Assembly (NCBI RefSeq): GCF_003344625.1
Contig: NZ_QPKJ02000001.1
Coordinates: forward strand, 1,426,001-1,490,000
Direction of reading: 5' to 3'
Length of the DNA: 64,000 bases
From: Solirubrobacter deserti
GTDB lineage: Bacteria > Actinomycetota > Thermoleophilia > Solirubrobacterales > Solirubrobacteraceae
Within the stretch, counting starts at the first letter, position 1, and each line of letters opens with the position of its first letter. Below, in pieces: positions 1-13,254 of this stretch. The notes beneath the pieces were generated by a model. That model was not told the DNA's origin and ran no database searches. It saw only the letters and a list, made by a program, of their open reading frames with translations. The position numbers and the translations under genes were made by a program.

Positions 1-5066
<5,066 letters not shown>

Positions 5067-5141
5067 GTGGGGTCCTTCCTCCGTCGGAGCGCCAGGGCGC
5101 CAGAGGCTACTCACCTTCAGGCGAATACCGTGCACAGGGTC

Positions 5142-5885
5142 ATGCCGAAGTTCTCGATCCAGGTCCGAGGCTCAGACGACGCGCCGCCGCTGCTGCTGTT
5201 GCCGGGCCAGGCGAACTCGCACCGGTGGTGGGACGGGCTGCGCGAGCCGTTCGCGGAGCGCCTGCGGACGATCACGTTCGACTACCGCGGGACGGGCGAG
5301 ACCGAGGCGTCGGACGGCGAGTGGACGACCGCGACGTTCGCCGAGGACGCGGCGGCCGTGCTGGACGAGGTCGGCGTGGCGCGAACGGCGGTGTACGGGA
5401 CCTCGATGGGCGGACGGATCGCGCAGCGGCTCGCGATCGACCAGCCCGGGCGGGTGAGCGCGCTGGTGCTGGCGTGCACGACGCCGGGAGGGCGCCACGC
5501 AATCGAGCGCTCGCAGGAGGTGCGGCGGATGCTGGCCGAGCCGGACCGTGAGCGGCGACGGGCGAACCTGCTGGAGCTCTTCTACACGGACGGGCGCCGC
5601 GAGTCGAACCTGCTCGGCGATCCCGGGCTCACGCCGCAGGCGGCGCGGCGGCACCTGCGGGTGAGCGCGAGCCACGACGCGTGGGACGGGCTGCCGGGGA
5701 TCACGGTCCCGACGCTGGTGCTGCACGGCAGCGAGGACCGGATGGCGCCCGTCGAGAACGCGCGCCTGCTCGCGCACCGCATCCCGGCCGCGCGGCTGAG
5801 CATCACGGCGGGCGGCCGCCATGGGTTCTTCGACGAGTTCGCGGAGGCCGTCACGCCGGAGGTCGTCGCGTTCCTCCGAACCTAA
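5142..5885 (+). CDS. Alpha/beta-fold hydrolase
   Basis: A 247-residue cytoplasmic serine hydrolase of the alpha/beta superfamily. Visible features are [14 protein letters not shown] for the oxyanion region, the nucleophile elbow GTSMGG with Ser88, the acid Asp199 in HGSEDR and the catalytic His227 in GGRHGFF. The family includes esterases, lactonases and 3-oxoadipate enol-lactonase-like enzymes; nothing in the sequence fixes the substrate. The start is the ATG at 5142; an in-frame GTG at 5130 is possible. The gene is divergent from the poly-HAMP kinase. The TAA stop lies inside a REP-like palindrome, so the last residues may have been set by that insertion. Confidence 0.88.
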   Translation: MPKFSIQVRGSDDAPPLLLLPGQANSHRWWDGLREPFAERLRTITFDYRGTGETEASDGEWTTATFAEDAAAVLDEVGVARTAVYGTSMGGRIAQRLAIDQPGRVSALVLACTTPGGRHAIERSQEVRRMLAEPDRERRRANLLELFYTDGRRESNLLGDPGLTPQAARRHLRVSASHDAWDGLPGITVPTLVLHGSEDRMAPVENARLLAHRIPAARLSITAGGRHGFFDEFAEAVTPEVVAFLRT

Positions 5886-5907
5886 AGAGAGACTGTCCCC
5901 CTTTAGG
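5881..5907 (+). repeat. REP-like palindrome a
   Basis: Imperfect palindrome with outer arms CCTAAAG and CTTTAGG around the core GACTGTCCCC. It matches the three other copies at 5950-5975, 42181-42213 and 42839-42869, two of which flank a REP-associated transposase gene. The TAA in the left arm is the stop codon of the upstream hydrolase. Confidence 0.85.
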
Positions 5908-5949
5908 TTTCACCGGTAGCCCGAAACCTGCGATGTGCAGGTCTTTGTT

Positions 5950-5975
5950 CCTAAAGGGGACTGTCCCCCTTTAGG
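5950..5975 (+). repeat. REP-like palindrome b
   Basis: Second copy, same orientation as palindrome a and starting 69 bp downstream of it, with arms CCTAAAG/CTTTAGG and core GGGACTGTCCCC. The TTA in the right arm, read on the minus strand, supplies the TAA stop of the convergent LysR gene. The 42 bp between copies a and b hold no gene. Confidence 0.85.
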
Positions 5976-6912
5976 TTTCTGGGATCACCGTAACGTCGTC
6001 TCGGCCGGCGACCGCGGCGTGCGCGGCCGCGCGCAGGGCTTCGCGGACGGCGACGACCGCCGGGAGGCCCGCGGCGGTGGCGCGGACCGCGGTGAAGATC
6101 GTGCGCAGCACCTCCCCCTCGGCCACCGGCCGCACGGCCACGCGGTCGGTCGCGGACGCGATCAGCGCGGGCAGCAGCGTGACGACGCCTCCCGAGGAGA
6201 CGAGCGCGCGCAGGATCAGCGCGTCGTCGGTGCGGTGGCGGACGTCGGGCGCGTAGCCCCCGAGCCCGTTGCACAGCGCCTCCACCGACGCCGCGTGGCC
6301 CGTTCCGTGGTGGCCCGCCGCCCAGACCGCGTGCTCGACGGCTGCGAGCGGGATCGGCTCGCCGGTGGTGGCGAGCGGGTGCGTCGCCGGCACCGCCATC
6401 AGCACCCGCTCGCGGATCAGGTCGACCCGGTGCACGTCGCGGTGGCGCGCGACCGGCGCGGGGTCGTAGTCGATCCCGAGCACGACGTCCACCGCTCTTG
6501 ACCGCAGTTCCTCCAGCGCCGGGCGCGTCTCCCGCTGGGAAACCTCGATGTGGAGGTCCGGAGCGGTCTGCGCGAGCGTCGCGAGCGCGTTCGGCAACAG
6601 CGCGAGCGCGGGCGTCTGCACGAACGTGACCCGCACGCGCCCGCGCGGCGTACCGCCGAGGCCGGCGAGCTCGGTCAGGATCGCCTCGTCCGCCGCCAGC
6701 GCCCGCTCGGCGTGCTCGGCGAGCCGCCAGCCCGCCGGCGTGAGCTGGACGTTGCGCCCGACCCGCCGCAGCAGCTTCACTCCCACCTCCCGCTCGAGCT
6801 CGGCCAGCTGCACCGAGATCGACGACGGGCTGTACGCGAGCGTGTCCGCGACCGCCGCGATCGTCCCGCGCCGCGAGAGCTCGAGCAGCAACCGCAGCCG
6901 CCGCAGCTCCAT
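5971..6912 (-). CDS. LysR-family transcriptional regulator
   Basis: A 313-residue LysR-type regulator. The N-terminal winged helix-turn-helix covers about residues 1-60 (MELRRLRLLLELSRRGT, then SPSSISVQLAELEREVG), and the LysR substrate-binding domain covers about 88-305. ATG start at 6912; it overlaps the stop of the upstream kinase-like gene by one base (TGATG), so it is the last gene of an operon with a response regulator and a kinase-like protein. The effector is unknown. The stop codon is provided by REP palindrome b. Confidence 0.92.
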   Translation of the reverse strand: MELRRLRLLLELSRRGTIAAVADTLAYSPSSISVQLAELEREVGVKLLRRVGRNVQLTPAGWRLAEHAERALAADEAILTELAGLGGTPRGRVRVTFVQTPALALLPNALATLAQTAPDLHIEVSQRETRPALEELRSRAVDVVLGIDYDPAPVARHRDVHRVDLIRERVLMAVPATHPLATTGEPIPLAAVEHAVWAAGHHGTGHAASVEALCNGLGGYAPDVRHRTDDALILRALVSSGGVVTLLPALIASATDRVAVRPVAEGEVLRTIFTAVRATAAGLPAVVAVREALRAAAHAAVAGRDDVTVIPET

Positions 6913-7859
6913 CAGCCGACCGCCGCGGGCAGGACGAGCACGACACCGCCCGGCGAGACGTCCGCGTGGCCGCCGGCCGCGACCACGATGTGCGCCGCCC
7001 GCGCGGCGGCGGCCGACGAGGCCGCGGCGGCGCGGGGCGGCGAGGCGGCGGCCTCGCCGCGCCCGCCCGCGGCGCCACAAGGCGGCGGGGCCGCGGCGGC
7101 ACGAGGCGGCGGGGCCGCCGGCGGCGCGGCGGCGGCCTCGCCCCGTTCCCCCGCGGCGGTGCCTTCCCCCGCGGCGGTCGCGGTCACTCGCCAGCCGTCC
7201 TCGTCGGGCTCGATCGTGAACGCGGCGAGGCGGTCGGCGGCGGCGAGCACGCGGGCGGCGGCGGCCCAGCCGGCCCCGCCGATGCGCGTCCACGGCGCCT
7301 CGTCGGCCGCGACCGTCACGGTCGCGTCCCGGCCAGCGCCCTCGAGCTCGGCGCGCAGCGTGTCGTCGATCCGCTCCGGCGCGCCCGTGGAGCCCGCGGC
7401 GAGCACCGTCGCGACCTCGCGGGCCGCGGTCATGCGGCGCTGCGCCTCCTGGCTCGTGCGGCGCAGCTCGGCCGCGACCTCGGCGGACTCGTCGGCGAAC
7501 ACGCCGGTCAGCGCGCCTTCCGCGACCGTCCCGAGCGTCATCACGTCCGTCCGCAGGCGGTGGGTGAGGCGTTCGATCAGGTCGGCGTCGAGCGCGGCCA
7601 GCGCCCGCGCGTGGCGCTCCCAGGCCGCGGCGGTCCGGCGCGCGACCTCGACCTCGAGCCACGCGCGCGCGCCCGCGACATCGGCGGGAGCGTGCGGCGC
7701 CAGCAGCCAGCCGGCGGCCGCCCCGCAGCGCGCCTCGATCATCCACGCCGCGGCCGGCTCGGCCTCGACGTGGCGCTCCATCACGTCCCCGCCGGCACAC
7801 CGCACCGCGACGTGGCCGAAGCGGTCGTAGCGCAGCTCGAACGCCGTCAGGCCGAACAC
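6912..7859 (-). CDS. Kinase-like protein with Ala/Pro-rich insertion
   Basis: 315 residues, soluble. The middle resembles a dimerisation/H-box helix, with His100 in LTHRLRTDVMTLG, and is followed by a region that looks like a decayed or divergent HATPase domain. Between about residues 225 and 290 that domain is filled with alanine, proline and glycine (PPAAPPPRAAAAPPP and similar), and no clear G1/G2 ATP-binding boxes can be seen. The GTG start at 7859 overlaps the end of the response regulator gene by 13 bp. The most likely role is a partner of the upstream single-domain regulator, perhaps a phosphotransfer protein rather than an active kinase. Confidence in the gene is good; in its biochemical role, low. 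Confidence 0.7.
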   Translation of the reverse strand: MFGLTAFELRYDRFGHVAVRCAGGDVMERHVEAEPAAAWMIEARCGAAAGWLLAPHAPADVAGARAWLEVEVARRTAAAWERHARALAALDADLIERLTHRLRTDVMTLGTVAEGALTGVFADESAEVAAELRRTSQEAQRRMTAAREVATVLAAGSTGAPERIDDTLRAELEGAGRDATVTVAADEAPWTRIGGAGWAAAARVLAAADRLAAFTIEPDEDGWRVTATAAGEGTAAGERGEAAAAPPAAPPPRAAAAPPPCGAAGGRGEAAASPPRAAAASSAAAARAAHIVVAAGGHADVSPGGVVLVLPAAVG

Positions 7860-8194
7860 ACGCGTTCCAGCGCGGCGACCGCGTCGGCCGGGTCCGTCTT
7901 GGCCGCGACGGCGTCGACCAGCCCGCGCACCGCGGCGGTGTCCTCGGTCGCGGTGTACAGGATCAGCGGCGTCTCCCCCGCCCGGTCGCGGAACGCGCGC
8001 ACGAGCTCCGTCCCGCTCGCGTCCGGCAGGTTGAGGTCCAGCAGCACGGCATCGAAGCCACCTTCGAGCAGCCGCAGACCCTCGGCGGCCGTCGTGGCGC
8101 CGGCGGCCACCTCGAAGCGCCCGTCGCGCTTGAAGTAGAGCTTGAGCGCGAGCGCCACCGCCGGGTGGTCGTCGACGACGAGGACCCGCTTCAT
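7847..8194 (-). CDS. Single-domain response regulator (CheY-like)
   Basis: 115 residues, receiver domain only. Acidic pocket Asp8/Asp9 (VLVVDDHP), phospho-acceptor Asp53 (LLDLNLP), switch Thr81 and Lys99 (AAKTDP) are all present. There is no output domain, so it probably signals by protein contact or phosphotransfer with the adjacent kinase-like protein. The start ATG at 8194 follows the stop of the small upstream membrane gene directly (TAGATG), which suggests translational coupling. Confidence 0.92.
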   Translation of the reverse strand: MKRVLVVDDHPAVALALKLYFKRDGRFEVAAGATTAAEGLRLLEGGFDAVLLDLNLPDASGTELVRAFRDRAGETPLILYTATEDTAAVRGLVDAVAAKTDPADAVAALERVCSA

Positions 8195-8317
8195 CTACAG
8201 CGACGAGCCGTCGTTCTCGTCGAGCCAGCGCTTCGCGAAGAAGCGCGCGATCACGACGAACAACGCGGTCACGAGACAGACGAAGCCGACCCCCGCGAGG
8301 ACGACCAACAGTTCCAT
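8195..8317 (-). CDS. Small single-span membrane protein (40 aa)
   Basis: Short gene of 40 codons, ATG at 8317, TAG at 8195-8197. The product starts MELLVVLAGVGFVCLVTALF, one hydrophobic helix, and continues with a basic and then acidic tail (FFAKRWLDENDGSSL). The stop directly abuts the start of the response regulator, and 10 bp separate it from the upstream peptidase gene. No strong Shine-Dalgarno is visible, so translation may be coupled to the preceding gene. Function unknown; a membrane anchor or small regulator for the downstream phosphorelay is possible. Confidence 0.6.
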   Translation of the reverse strand: MELLVVLAGVGFVCLVTALFVVIARFFAKRWLDENDGSSL

Positions 8318-8327
8318 ACCGCTCAGG

Positions 8328-9500
8328 CTACAGGTAGCTCATCGGGTTGACCGGGTTGCCTCCGACCCGCGTCTCGAAGTGCAGGTGCGCGCCGGTCGAG
8401 TTGCCCGTGTTGCCGACGTAGCCGATGACTTCGCCCTTGGAGACGTTCGCGCCCAGCGAGGTGCCGTAGCGCGACTGGTGCGCGTAGCAGGTGGACAGCG
8501 CGCCGCCGTGCTGGATGCAGGTGTAGTTGCCGTAGCCGCCGGTCCAGCCCATCAACACGACCTTGCCCGACAGCGCGGCGCGGATCGGCGTGCCCTCGGG
8601 CGCCCCGATGTCGATGCCGGCGTGCAGGCGGCCCCAGCGCTGGCCGAACGGGGACGTGAACGCGCCGTTGGTCGGCCAGATCATCTCGCCCGAGCCCTGG
8701 CGGACGGGGCCGGCATCCACCGAGGAGAAGCCGGCCAGGCGGGCGCGGACCTTCGCCTCCTGCTTTTGCAGGGAGACGAGGTGGCCCTGCAGCTCCTTGC
8801 GGTCCGCGCGGGTGGACACGAGCGACTGGCGCTTGTCGGAGCGGACGGACTCGTACTGCTGGCGCCGGTCGACAAGCCGGTTCTTGATCGCGAGGACCTC
8901 GAGCCGGCGCTGGGACACGATCTTGGTCACCTTGCGCTGGCGGGCCTCGAAGCGGTCCAGCCGCGCCTCGGCGGCCGTGGCCTCGGCCTTGGCCTTGCGC
9001 ACGCGGTCCAGGATGCGGGCGTCCTGCTCGGACACGCGCTGCATGAACTCCGTGCGCTGGAGCAGGTCCTCGAATCCGTTGGACTCGAGCACCACGGTGA
9101 CGACGTCCGGCTCGTCGGCCTTGTACAGGTACAGCAGCCGCTGGCTCAGCGCCGCGCGCGACTCGGCCAGCCGTGCGCGCAGGCGCGTGATCCGCGCCCG
9201 CTCCTTGCGCAGGTCGTCCTGGATGCGGTCCAGCTCGGCGCGCTTGGCCGCGAGATCGGCCTCGATCCTGACCTGGCGTTCCTGGAGCGTCGTGATGTCG
9301 CCCTGCAGCACGTCGATGCGCTGCGAGTAGCGCTCGATCGTCGAGGTCAAAGTGCGCTCACGCCGCTTCTTGGCCTCGATCTGCCGCTCCTTCTTTGCGA
9401 TCTTCTCCTGCAGGCTCTGCCCGCTCGACGGCATCGGGAGGAACAACCAGACGGCGAACGGCACCAGGACGATCGCCAGCAGTAGGCGCGACTTAGACAT
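8328..9500 (-). CDS. Murein hydrolase activator / M23 LytM endopeptidase
   Basis: 390 residues. An N-terminal membrane segment or uncleaved signal (LLLAIVLVPFAVWLFLP) is followed by a long charged coiled coil (about 30-260) and a C-terminal LytM/peptidase M23 domain (about 270-385). Zinc-site motifs are HAGIDIG and HLHFETR. The architecture is that of EnvC/NlpD-like cell-wall hydrolases or their activators, acting on peptidoglycan cross-links outside the membrane. The coiled coil suggests regulation by a partner complex such as FtsEX, but no ftsEX is present here. ATG start at 9500. Confidence 0.93.
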   Translation of the reverse strand: MSKSRLLLAIVLVPFAVWLFLPMPSSGQSLQEKIAKKERQIEAKKRRERTLTSTIERYSQRIDVLQGDITTLQERQVRIEADLAAKRAELDRIQDDLRKERARITRLRARLAESRAALSQRLLYLYKADEPDVVTVVLESNGFEDLLQRTEFMQRVSEQDARILDRVRKAKAEATAAEARLDRFEARQRKVTKIVSQRRLEVLAIKNRLVDRRQQYESVRSDKRQSLVSTRADRKELQGHLVSLQKQEAKVRARLAGFSSVDAGPVRQGSGEMIWPTNGAFTSPFGQRWGRLHAGIDIGAPEGTPIRAALSGKVVLMGWTGGYGNYTCIQHGGALSTCYAHQSRYGTSLGANVSKGEVIGYVGNTGNSTGAHLHFETRVGGNPVNPMSYL

Positions 9501-9544
9501 GCGGCGGGCAATCCTAGGAGGCGACTACCAGGGGTTTTGCAGGT

Positions 9545-10024
9545 TTACGTGCGGTCGTGGACCAGCAGCGCCCACGACAGCGCGACGAACGCGCCGCCGG
9601 AGAGGAACGTGCGGACGAGATTCCACGCCACCCAGCGGCCTTCCTGGAAGCGCTCCCGGATGGCGGTGAAGTCGCTGCCCGTGGCGGCCTTGAGCGCGTC
9701 GTTGAGCGGGACGTTGACCACCATCGTGATCACGAACACCACGCCGTAGGCGACGAGCGCGGCCACGGCGAACGGGAACGCGTCCTCCCCCAGGTTCACC
9801 AGCGTCGCGGCGACGGTGAAGACCAGCGCGCCCAGGAACGCCGTCAGCATGAACCACGGGTTGATGATCGCGCGGTCCATGGCGGCGAAGGCGGTGACGA
9901 AGGTCCGGTCGTCGGTGGTCTTCAGGCCAGGCATGATCGAGTGGGCGTAGAGCGCGAAGGCGCCGGTGATCAAACCCATGGTGAGCGTCGCCGCGAGCAA
10001 CGAGACCGCACGTAACGTGTTCAT
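9545..10024 (-). CDS. DUF1772 (anthrone oxygenase-like) membrane protein
   Basis: 159 residues with about four membrane helices. The N-terminal signature (TMGLITGAFALYAHSIMPGL), the middle NPWFMLTAFLGAL and NVPLND are typical of DUF1772, a family related to anthrone oxygenases but generally without assigned function. A short inverted repeat lies just before the start codon (10026-10042). The gene is divergent from the solute-binding lipoprotein. Confidence 0.88.
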   Translation of the reverse strand: MNTLRAVSLLAATLTMGLITGAFALYAHSIMPGLKTTDDRTFVTAFAAMDRAIINPWFMLTAFLGALVFTVAATLVNLGEDAFPFAVAALVAYGVVFVITMVVNVPLNDALKAATGSDFTAIRERFQEGRWVAWNLVRTFLSGGAFVALSWALLVHDRT

Positions 10025-10025
10025 A

Positions 10026-10042
10026 ACCGGAACTCAACCGGT
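10026..10042. promoter_or_regulatory. Inverted repeat at the start of the DUF1772 gene
   Basis: Perfect inverted repeat ACCGG-7 nt-CCGGT immediately upstream of the ATG at 10024. Its position suits an operator that blocks transcription or translation start. The binding protein is unknown. Confidence 0.4.
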
Positions 10043-10128
10043 CTCCGGCGAGCGCGTGAATAGCCCAGGCGCGCTCATCCATACGTGAGCGTCCACGATC
10101 TCCATCCGCAATGGTGACCTGGTCCAAA

Positions 10129-10152
10129 ACGGTCCGGATACCGGTGGACCGT
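10129..10152. promoter_or_regulatory. Inverted repeat upstream of the binding-protein gene
   Basis: Arms ACGGTCC and GGACCGT, seven bases each with no mismatch, separated by 10 bp, within the 201-bp divergent intergenic region. A further GGTCC lies on each side. It is 74 bp before the start of the binding-protein gene and is a candidate operator. The rest of the intergenic region shows no other structure that I can support. Confidence 0.45.
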
Positions 10153-10225
10153 GGGTCCCAGATGGGTTGCACATCCGCGCCGGGCGCAAGAAGCTAGGCC
10201 CGGCAAACATCCCTGAGGAGGGGTC

Positions 10226-11500
10226 ATGCGGTCACGTGGGATGGCAGCGGCGAGCTGCCTGACGTTGGTGCTGGCGCTGGGGGTCGCCGCCTGCGGAGGC
10301 GACGATCCGGAGACCGAAGGGCCATCCGGGAGCGCGCCCCAGGCCGAGGGCAAGACGCTCAAGATCTACTCCTCCGTACCGCTGCAGGGCGCGTCGCGCG
10401 TGCAGAGCGAGGCGCTGGTCAACGGCGCCAAGCTCGCACTCGAGCAGGTGGGCGGCAAGGTCGGCCCGCACACGGTCACCTACGAGTCGCTCGACGACTC
10501 GACCGCGCAGGCCGGCTCGTGGACGCCGGAGGCCGAGTCCGCCAACGCGCTCAAGGCCTCGCAGGACGACACGACCGCCGTCTACATCGGCACGCTCAAC
10601 TCGGGCGCCGCGAAGATCTCGATCCCGATCCTCAACGAGGCCGGCATCCCGATGATCTCGCCCGCCAACACGTACGTGGGCCTGACCACGAACGACCCGG
10701 GCTCCGAGCCGGGCGAGCCGGACAAGTACTACCCGACCGGGAAGCGCACCTACACGCGCATCGTCCCGAAGGACACGATCCAGGCCGCGGCGCTCGTGAC
10801 GCTGATGAAGACCGAGGGCTGCACCAAGGTCGCGATGACCAACGACAAGGAGGTCTACGGCGCCGGCCTCGCGCGCGTGGTCGAGCTCTCGGCCAAGGAG
10901 CAGGGCCTGACGCTGACCGCCAACGACGCGATCGACAAGAACGCGTCCAACTACCGCTCGCTCGCGCAGAAGGCCAAGCAGGCGGGCGCGGACTGCTTCC
11001 TCTACAGCGGCATCACGGCCAACAACGCCGTGCAGCAGTTCAAGGACTTCGCGTCCGCGCTCGGGCCGGACGCCAAGCTCTACGGCCCGGACGGCGTCGC
11101 CGAGACCGGCTTCGTGTCCGAGAAGGACGGGGGCATCCCGGCCGGCCTGAACAAGCAGGTCAAGGTCACGATCGCCACCCTCTCCCCCGACCAGTACCCG
11201 CCGGACGGCCAGCAGTTCTTCAAGGACTTCACGGCCAAGTACGGCGTCGACAACCCGGACCCGTACGCGATCTACGGCTACGAGGCGATGAAGCTCGCGC
11301 TGGACGCGATCGAGCGCTCCGGCACCGCCGAGCGTGACGCGATCACCAAGGCGCTGTTCGAGACCAAGGACCGCACATCCGTGCTCGGCACCTACTCGAT
11401 CGACGAGAACGGCGACACGACGCTCACCGACTACGGCGTCTACGCCGTCAAGGACGGCGAGCTCGTGTTCGACCAGACGATCAAGGCCGCGGCGAACTAG
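10226..11500 (+). CDS. Branched-chain amino-acid-type ABC substrate-binding lipoprotein
   Basis: 424 residues. Lipoprotein signal with lipobox GVAAC (lipidated Cys23) and then a periplasmic-binding fold of the Leu/Ile/Val (Peripla_BP_6) type. Typical stretches are KIYSSVPLQGASR near the mature N-terminus and YAIYGYEAMKLALDAI near the C-terminus. A strong ribosome site (GAGGAGGGG) precedes the ATG. No permease or ATPase genes lie nearby, so it is an orphan binding protein that must share a transporter encoded elsewhere or act as a sensor. The TAG stop overlaps the stop of the convergent epimerase gene. Confidence 0.93.
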   Translation: MRSRGMAAASCLTLVLALGVAACGGDDPETEGPSGSAPQAEGKTLKIYSSVPLQGASRVQSEALVNGAKLALEQVGGKVGPHTVTYESLDDSTAQAGSWTPEAESANALKASQDDTTAVYIGTLNSGAAKISIPILNEAGIPMISPANTYVGLTTNDPGSEPGEPDKYYPTGKRTYTRIVPKDTIQAAALVTLMKTEGCTKVAMTNDKEVYGAGLARVVELSAKEQGLTLTANDAIDKNASNYRSLAQKAKQAGADCFLYSGITANNAVQQFKDFASALGPDAKLYGPDGVAETGFVSEKDGGIPAGLNKQVKVTIATLSPDQYPPDGQQFFKDFTAKYGVDNPDPYAIYGYEAMKLALDAIERSGTAERDAITKALFETKDRTSVLGTYSIDENGDTTLTDYGVYAVKDGELVFDQTIKAAAN

Positions 11501-12351
11501 GCGACGCGGATCGAGAAGGCCGCGCTGTACTGCGTGTGCAGCGCGGCCGTTCCGGTCACGAGCGCGTTCGTCGGCGCGGTCATCGGCTCGAACGCGATCA
11601 GCGGGTCCTGCGGCGGCGCGAACACCTGCGCGTACGGGAACCCGTCCTCGAAGGCGAGCTCGATCCGGCGGCCGCCGCCCTCGAGCGCGAACGGCGCAGA
11701 GGGCGCCGTGTAGGCGTCGTCAAACGCGCGGTCGCCGAGCGGGCCGGCGGGGACATGGGTCGCGCTGCGCTCGCCGGTCGGGAGCATGTTGTCGTCCAGC
11801 GCGAGCTGTTCCGTGACGGGGATCTCGACGTGCCAGTCGGCTCGCTCGACGTTCGGCAGCGTCAGGTACGGGTGCCAGCCGAACGCGATCGGGACCTCCC
11901 CGCGCACGATCGTCACGATCCGCAGCATGGTCTCGTCGAGCGTGACGTCGAGCTCCAGCGTGTGCGGGAACGGGAACGTCTCCAGCAGCGCGGGGTGGGC
12001 AGCGAAGTCGAAGCGCGCGGTGAGGCTCGTCGCGGTGGCCTCCGCCTCCCAGCCCGGATGCGCGCCGAGCAGGCCGTGCATCGGCAGGCCACTGCCGTCG
12101 AGCCGGATCGGCGTGCGCTCCGGGTCGATGTCGACGGTGCGGCCCGCGACCTCGAACCGGCGCGCGGACAACCGGTTCGCCCACGGATACAGCAGCGGGA
12201 TGCCCATCGTCTTGCGCTCGGCGCGGTAGGCCTCCAGGCCGCCGCGCTGGCCGAGCACCTCCTCGCCGCGGTGCTTGAGCGAAGCGCCGATCATCCCCGC
12301 CTCGGGGAAGAACGTCGCCTCGAGGTCGCCGCTGGCGAGCGTGACGGACAC
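11497..12351 (-). CDS. Aldose 1-epimerase family protein
   Basis: About 284 residues of the galactose mutarotase fold, which interconverts the anomers of hexoses. The conserved positions are HGLLGAHPGW and FGWHPYLTLP (catalytic His candidates) and the C-terminal Glu in AFEPMTAPTNA. A GTG at 12351 gives an N-terminus (VSVTLASGDLEATFFPEAG) that starts at the fold; a longer reading to 12471 is possible but adds unlikely sequence. A CAATCT box lies six bases before that GTG, which fits a leaderless transcript. The 3' end shares a CTAG with the convergent lipoprotein gene. Confidence 0.88.
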   Translation of the reverse strand: MSVTLASGDLEATFFPEAGMIGASLKHRGEEVLGQRGGLEAYRAERKTMGIPLLYPWANRLSARRFEVAGRTVDIDPERTPIRLDGSGLPMHGLLGAHPGWEAEATATSLTARFDFAAHPALLETFPFPHTLELDVTLDETMLRIVTIVRGEVPIAFGWHPYLTLPNVERADWHVEIPVTEQLALDDNMLPTGERSATHVPAGPLGDRAFDDAYTAPSAPFALEGGGRRIELAFEDGFPYAQVFAPPQDPLIAFEPMTAPTNALVTGTAALHTQYSAAFSIRVA

Positions 12352-12475
12352 GCCGCGAGATTGGCACAAAGTCGTTGCGAGTGCGTCTTGTTCCGTGTGC
12401 GGCCGTCGGGCGACCATCCGTTCATGACGAATACGTGGCGGGTTGTCGACGTGGCGGTGGAAACCCAGCAAGCGA

Positions 12476-13218
12476 GTGGCGGAGCGGGCGGCGCGGCAGC
12501 GCGGGGTGGTGACGAACGCCGAGTTGCGCGAGTGCGGCGTGACCTATCGAGAGACGCGCGATGGGTGAAGGACGGGCACCTGCACGAGAAGCATCGCGGT
12601 GTCTACGCGGTCGGGCACCGCGAGCTCACGGTCGAAGGGCGGTGGCTGGCGGCGGTGAAGGCGTGCGGCGAAGACGCGGCACTGAGCCACTATGCCGCGG
12701 CGGCACTGTGGGGCCTCGTGGAGTGGGACGGCCGGCGGATCGACGTGACCGCGCCGACGCGGCGCGAGCAACAGGGCATCAGCACGCACAGGACGACCAG
12801 GCCCGACCGCGTGCTCCCTCACAACATCCCGGTCACGTCCGTGCTGCGCACGCTGGACGCCCTCGCCTCGGTGCTGCCGTTCAAGCCGTTCCGCCGCGCG
12901 GTGCGAAACGCGTTCAACCATGACCTGATCACCACCGCCGAGACCGCGCGGGCGCGGTCGAAGGCACTGCGGCAGATCGCCGCCGACATCGTGCCCACGG
13001 AGTCCGTCCTCGAGGACCACGTGCATGACCTGATCCGCGCAGCGGGCTTCGAGGAACCGCTCGTCAACGTCCCGCTCGGCGACTACCGCCCCGACTTCCG
13101 CTGGCCGCAGCGCGCACTCATCGTCGAGGCCGACGGAGCCGGAACGCACGACAACGTCTGCACGACACGCAGCGCCGGCATCGTCGGCCACACGGCCGCG
13201 ACGATCACCGCACCATGA
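12476..13218 (+). pseudogene. Broken AbiEi-like/DUF559 family gene
   Basis: The sequence encodes an AbiEi-type wHTH plus DUF559 nuclease-like protein, a common actinobacterial family, but in more than one frame. From a GTG at 12476 the first frame reads RQRGVVTNAELRECG up to 12560, where one base appears to be missing. The next frame continues WVKDGHLHEKHRGVYAVGH through VTSVLRTLDAL to LGDYRPDFRWPQ and VEADGAGTHDN near 13160. After this the expected C-terminal helix is absent in frame; a second shift near 13160 is likely. Either a decaying gene or two sequencing errors. The family often carries the endonuclease-like fold without proven toxin-antitoxin function. Confidence 0.7.
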
Positions 13219-13254
13219 TGAAGCTCACTTCGCTCTCATCGTGGTGAAGGTTCG

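Noticed and set aside
10226..11500. Complete branched-chain amino acid ABC operon
   Set aside because: Only the binding protein is present; neighbours are an epimerase and a DUF1772 gene on the other strand.
12476..13218. AbiE-type toxin-antitoxin locus
   Set aside because: Only a broken wHTH/DUF559-like gene is present, with no nucleotidyltransferase toxin partner beside it.
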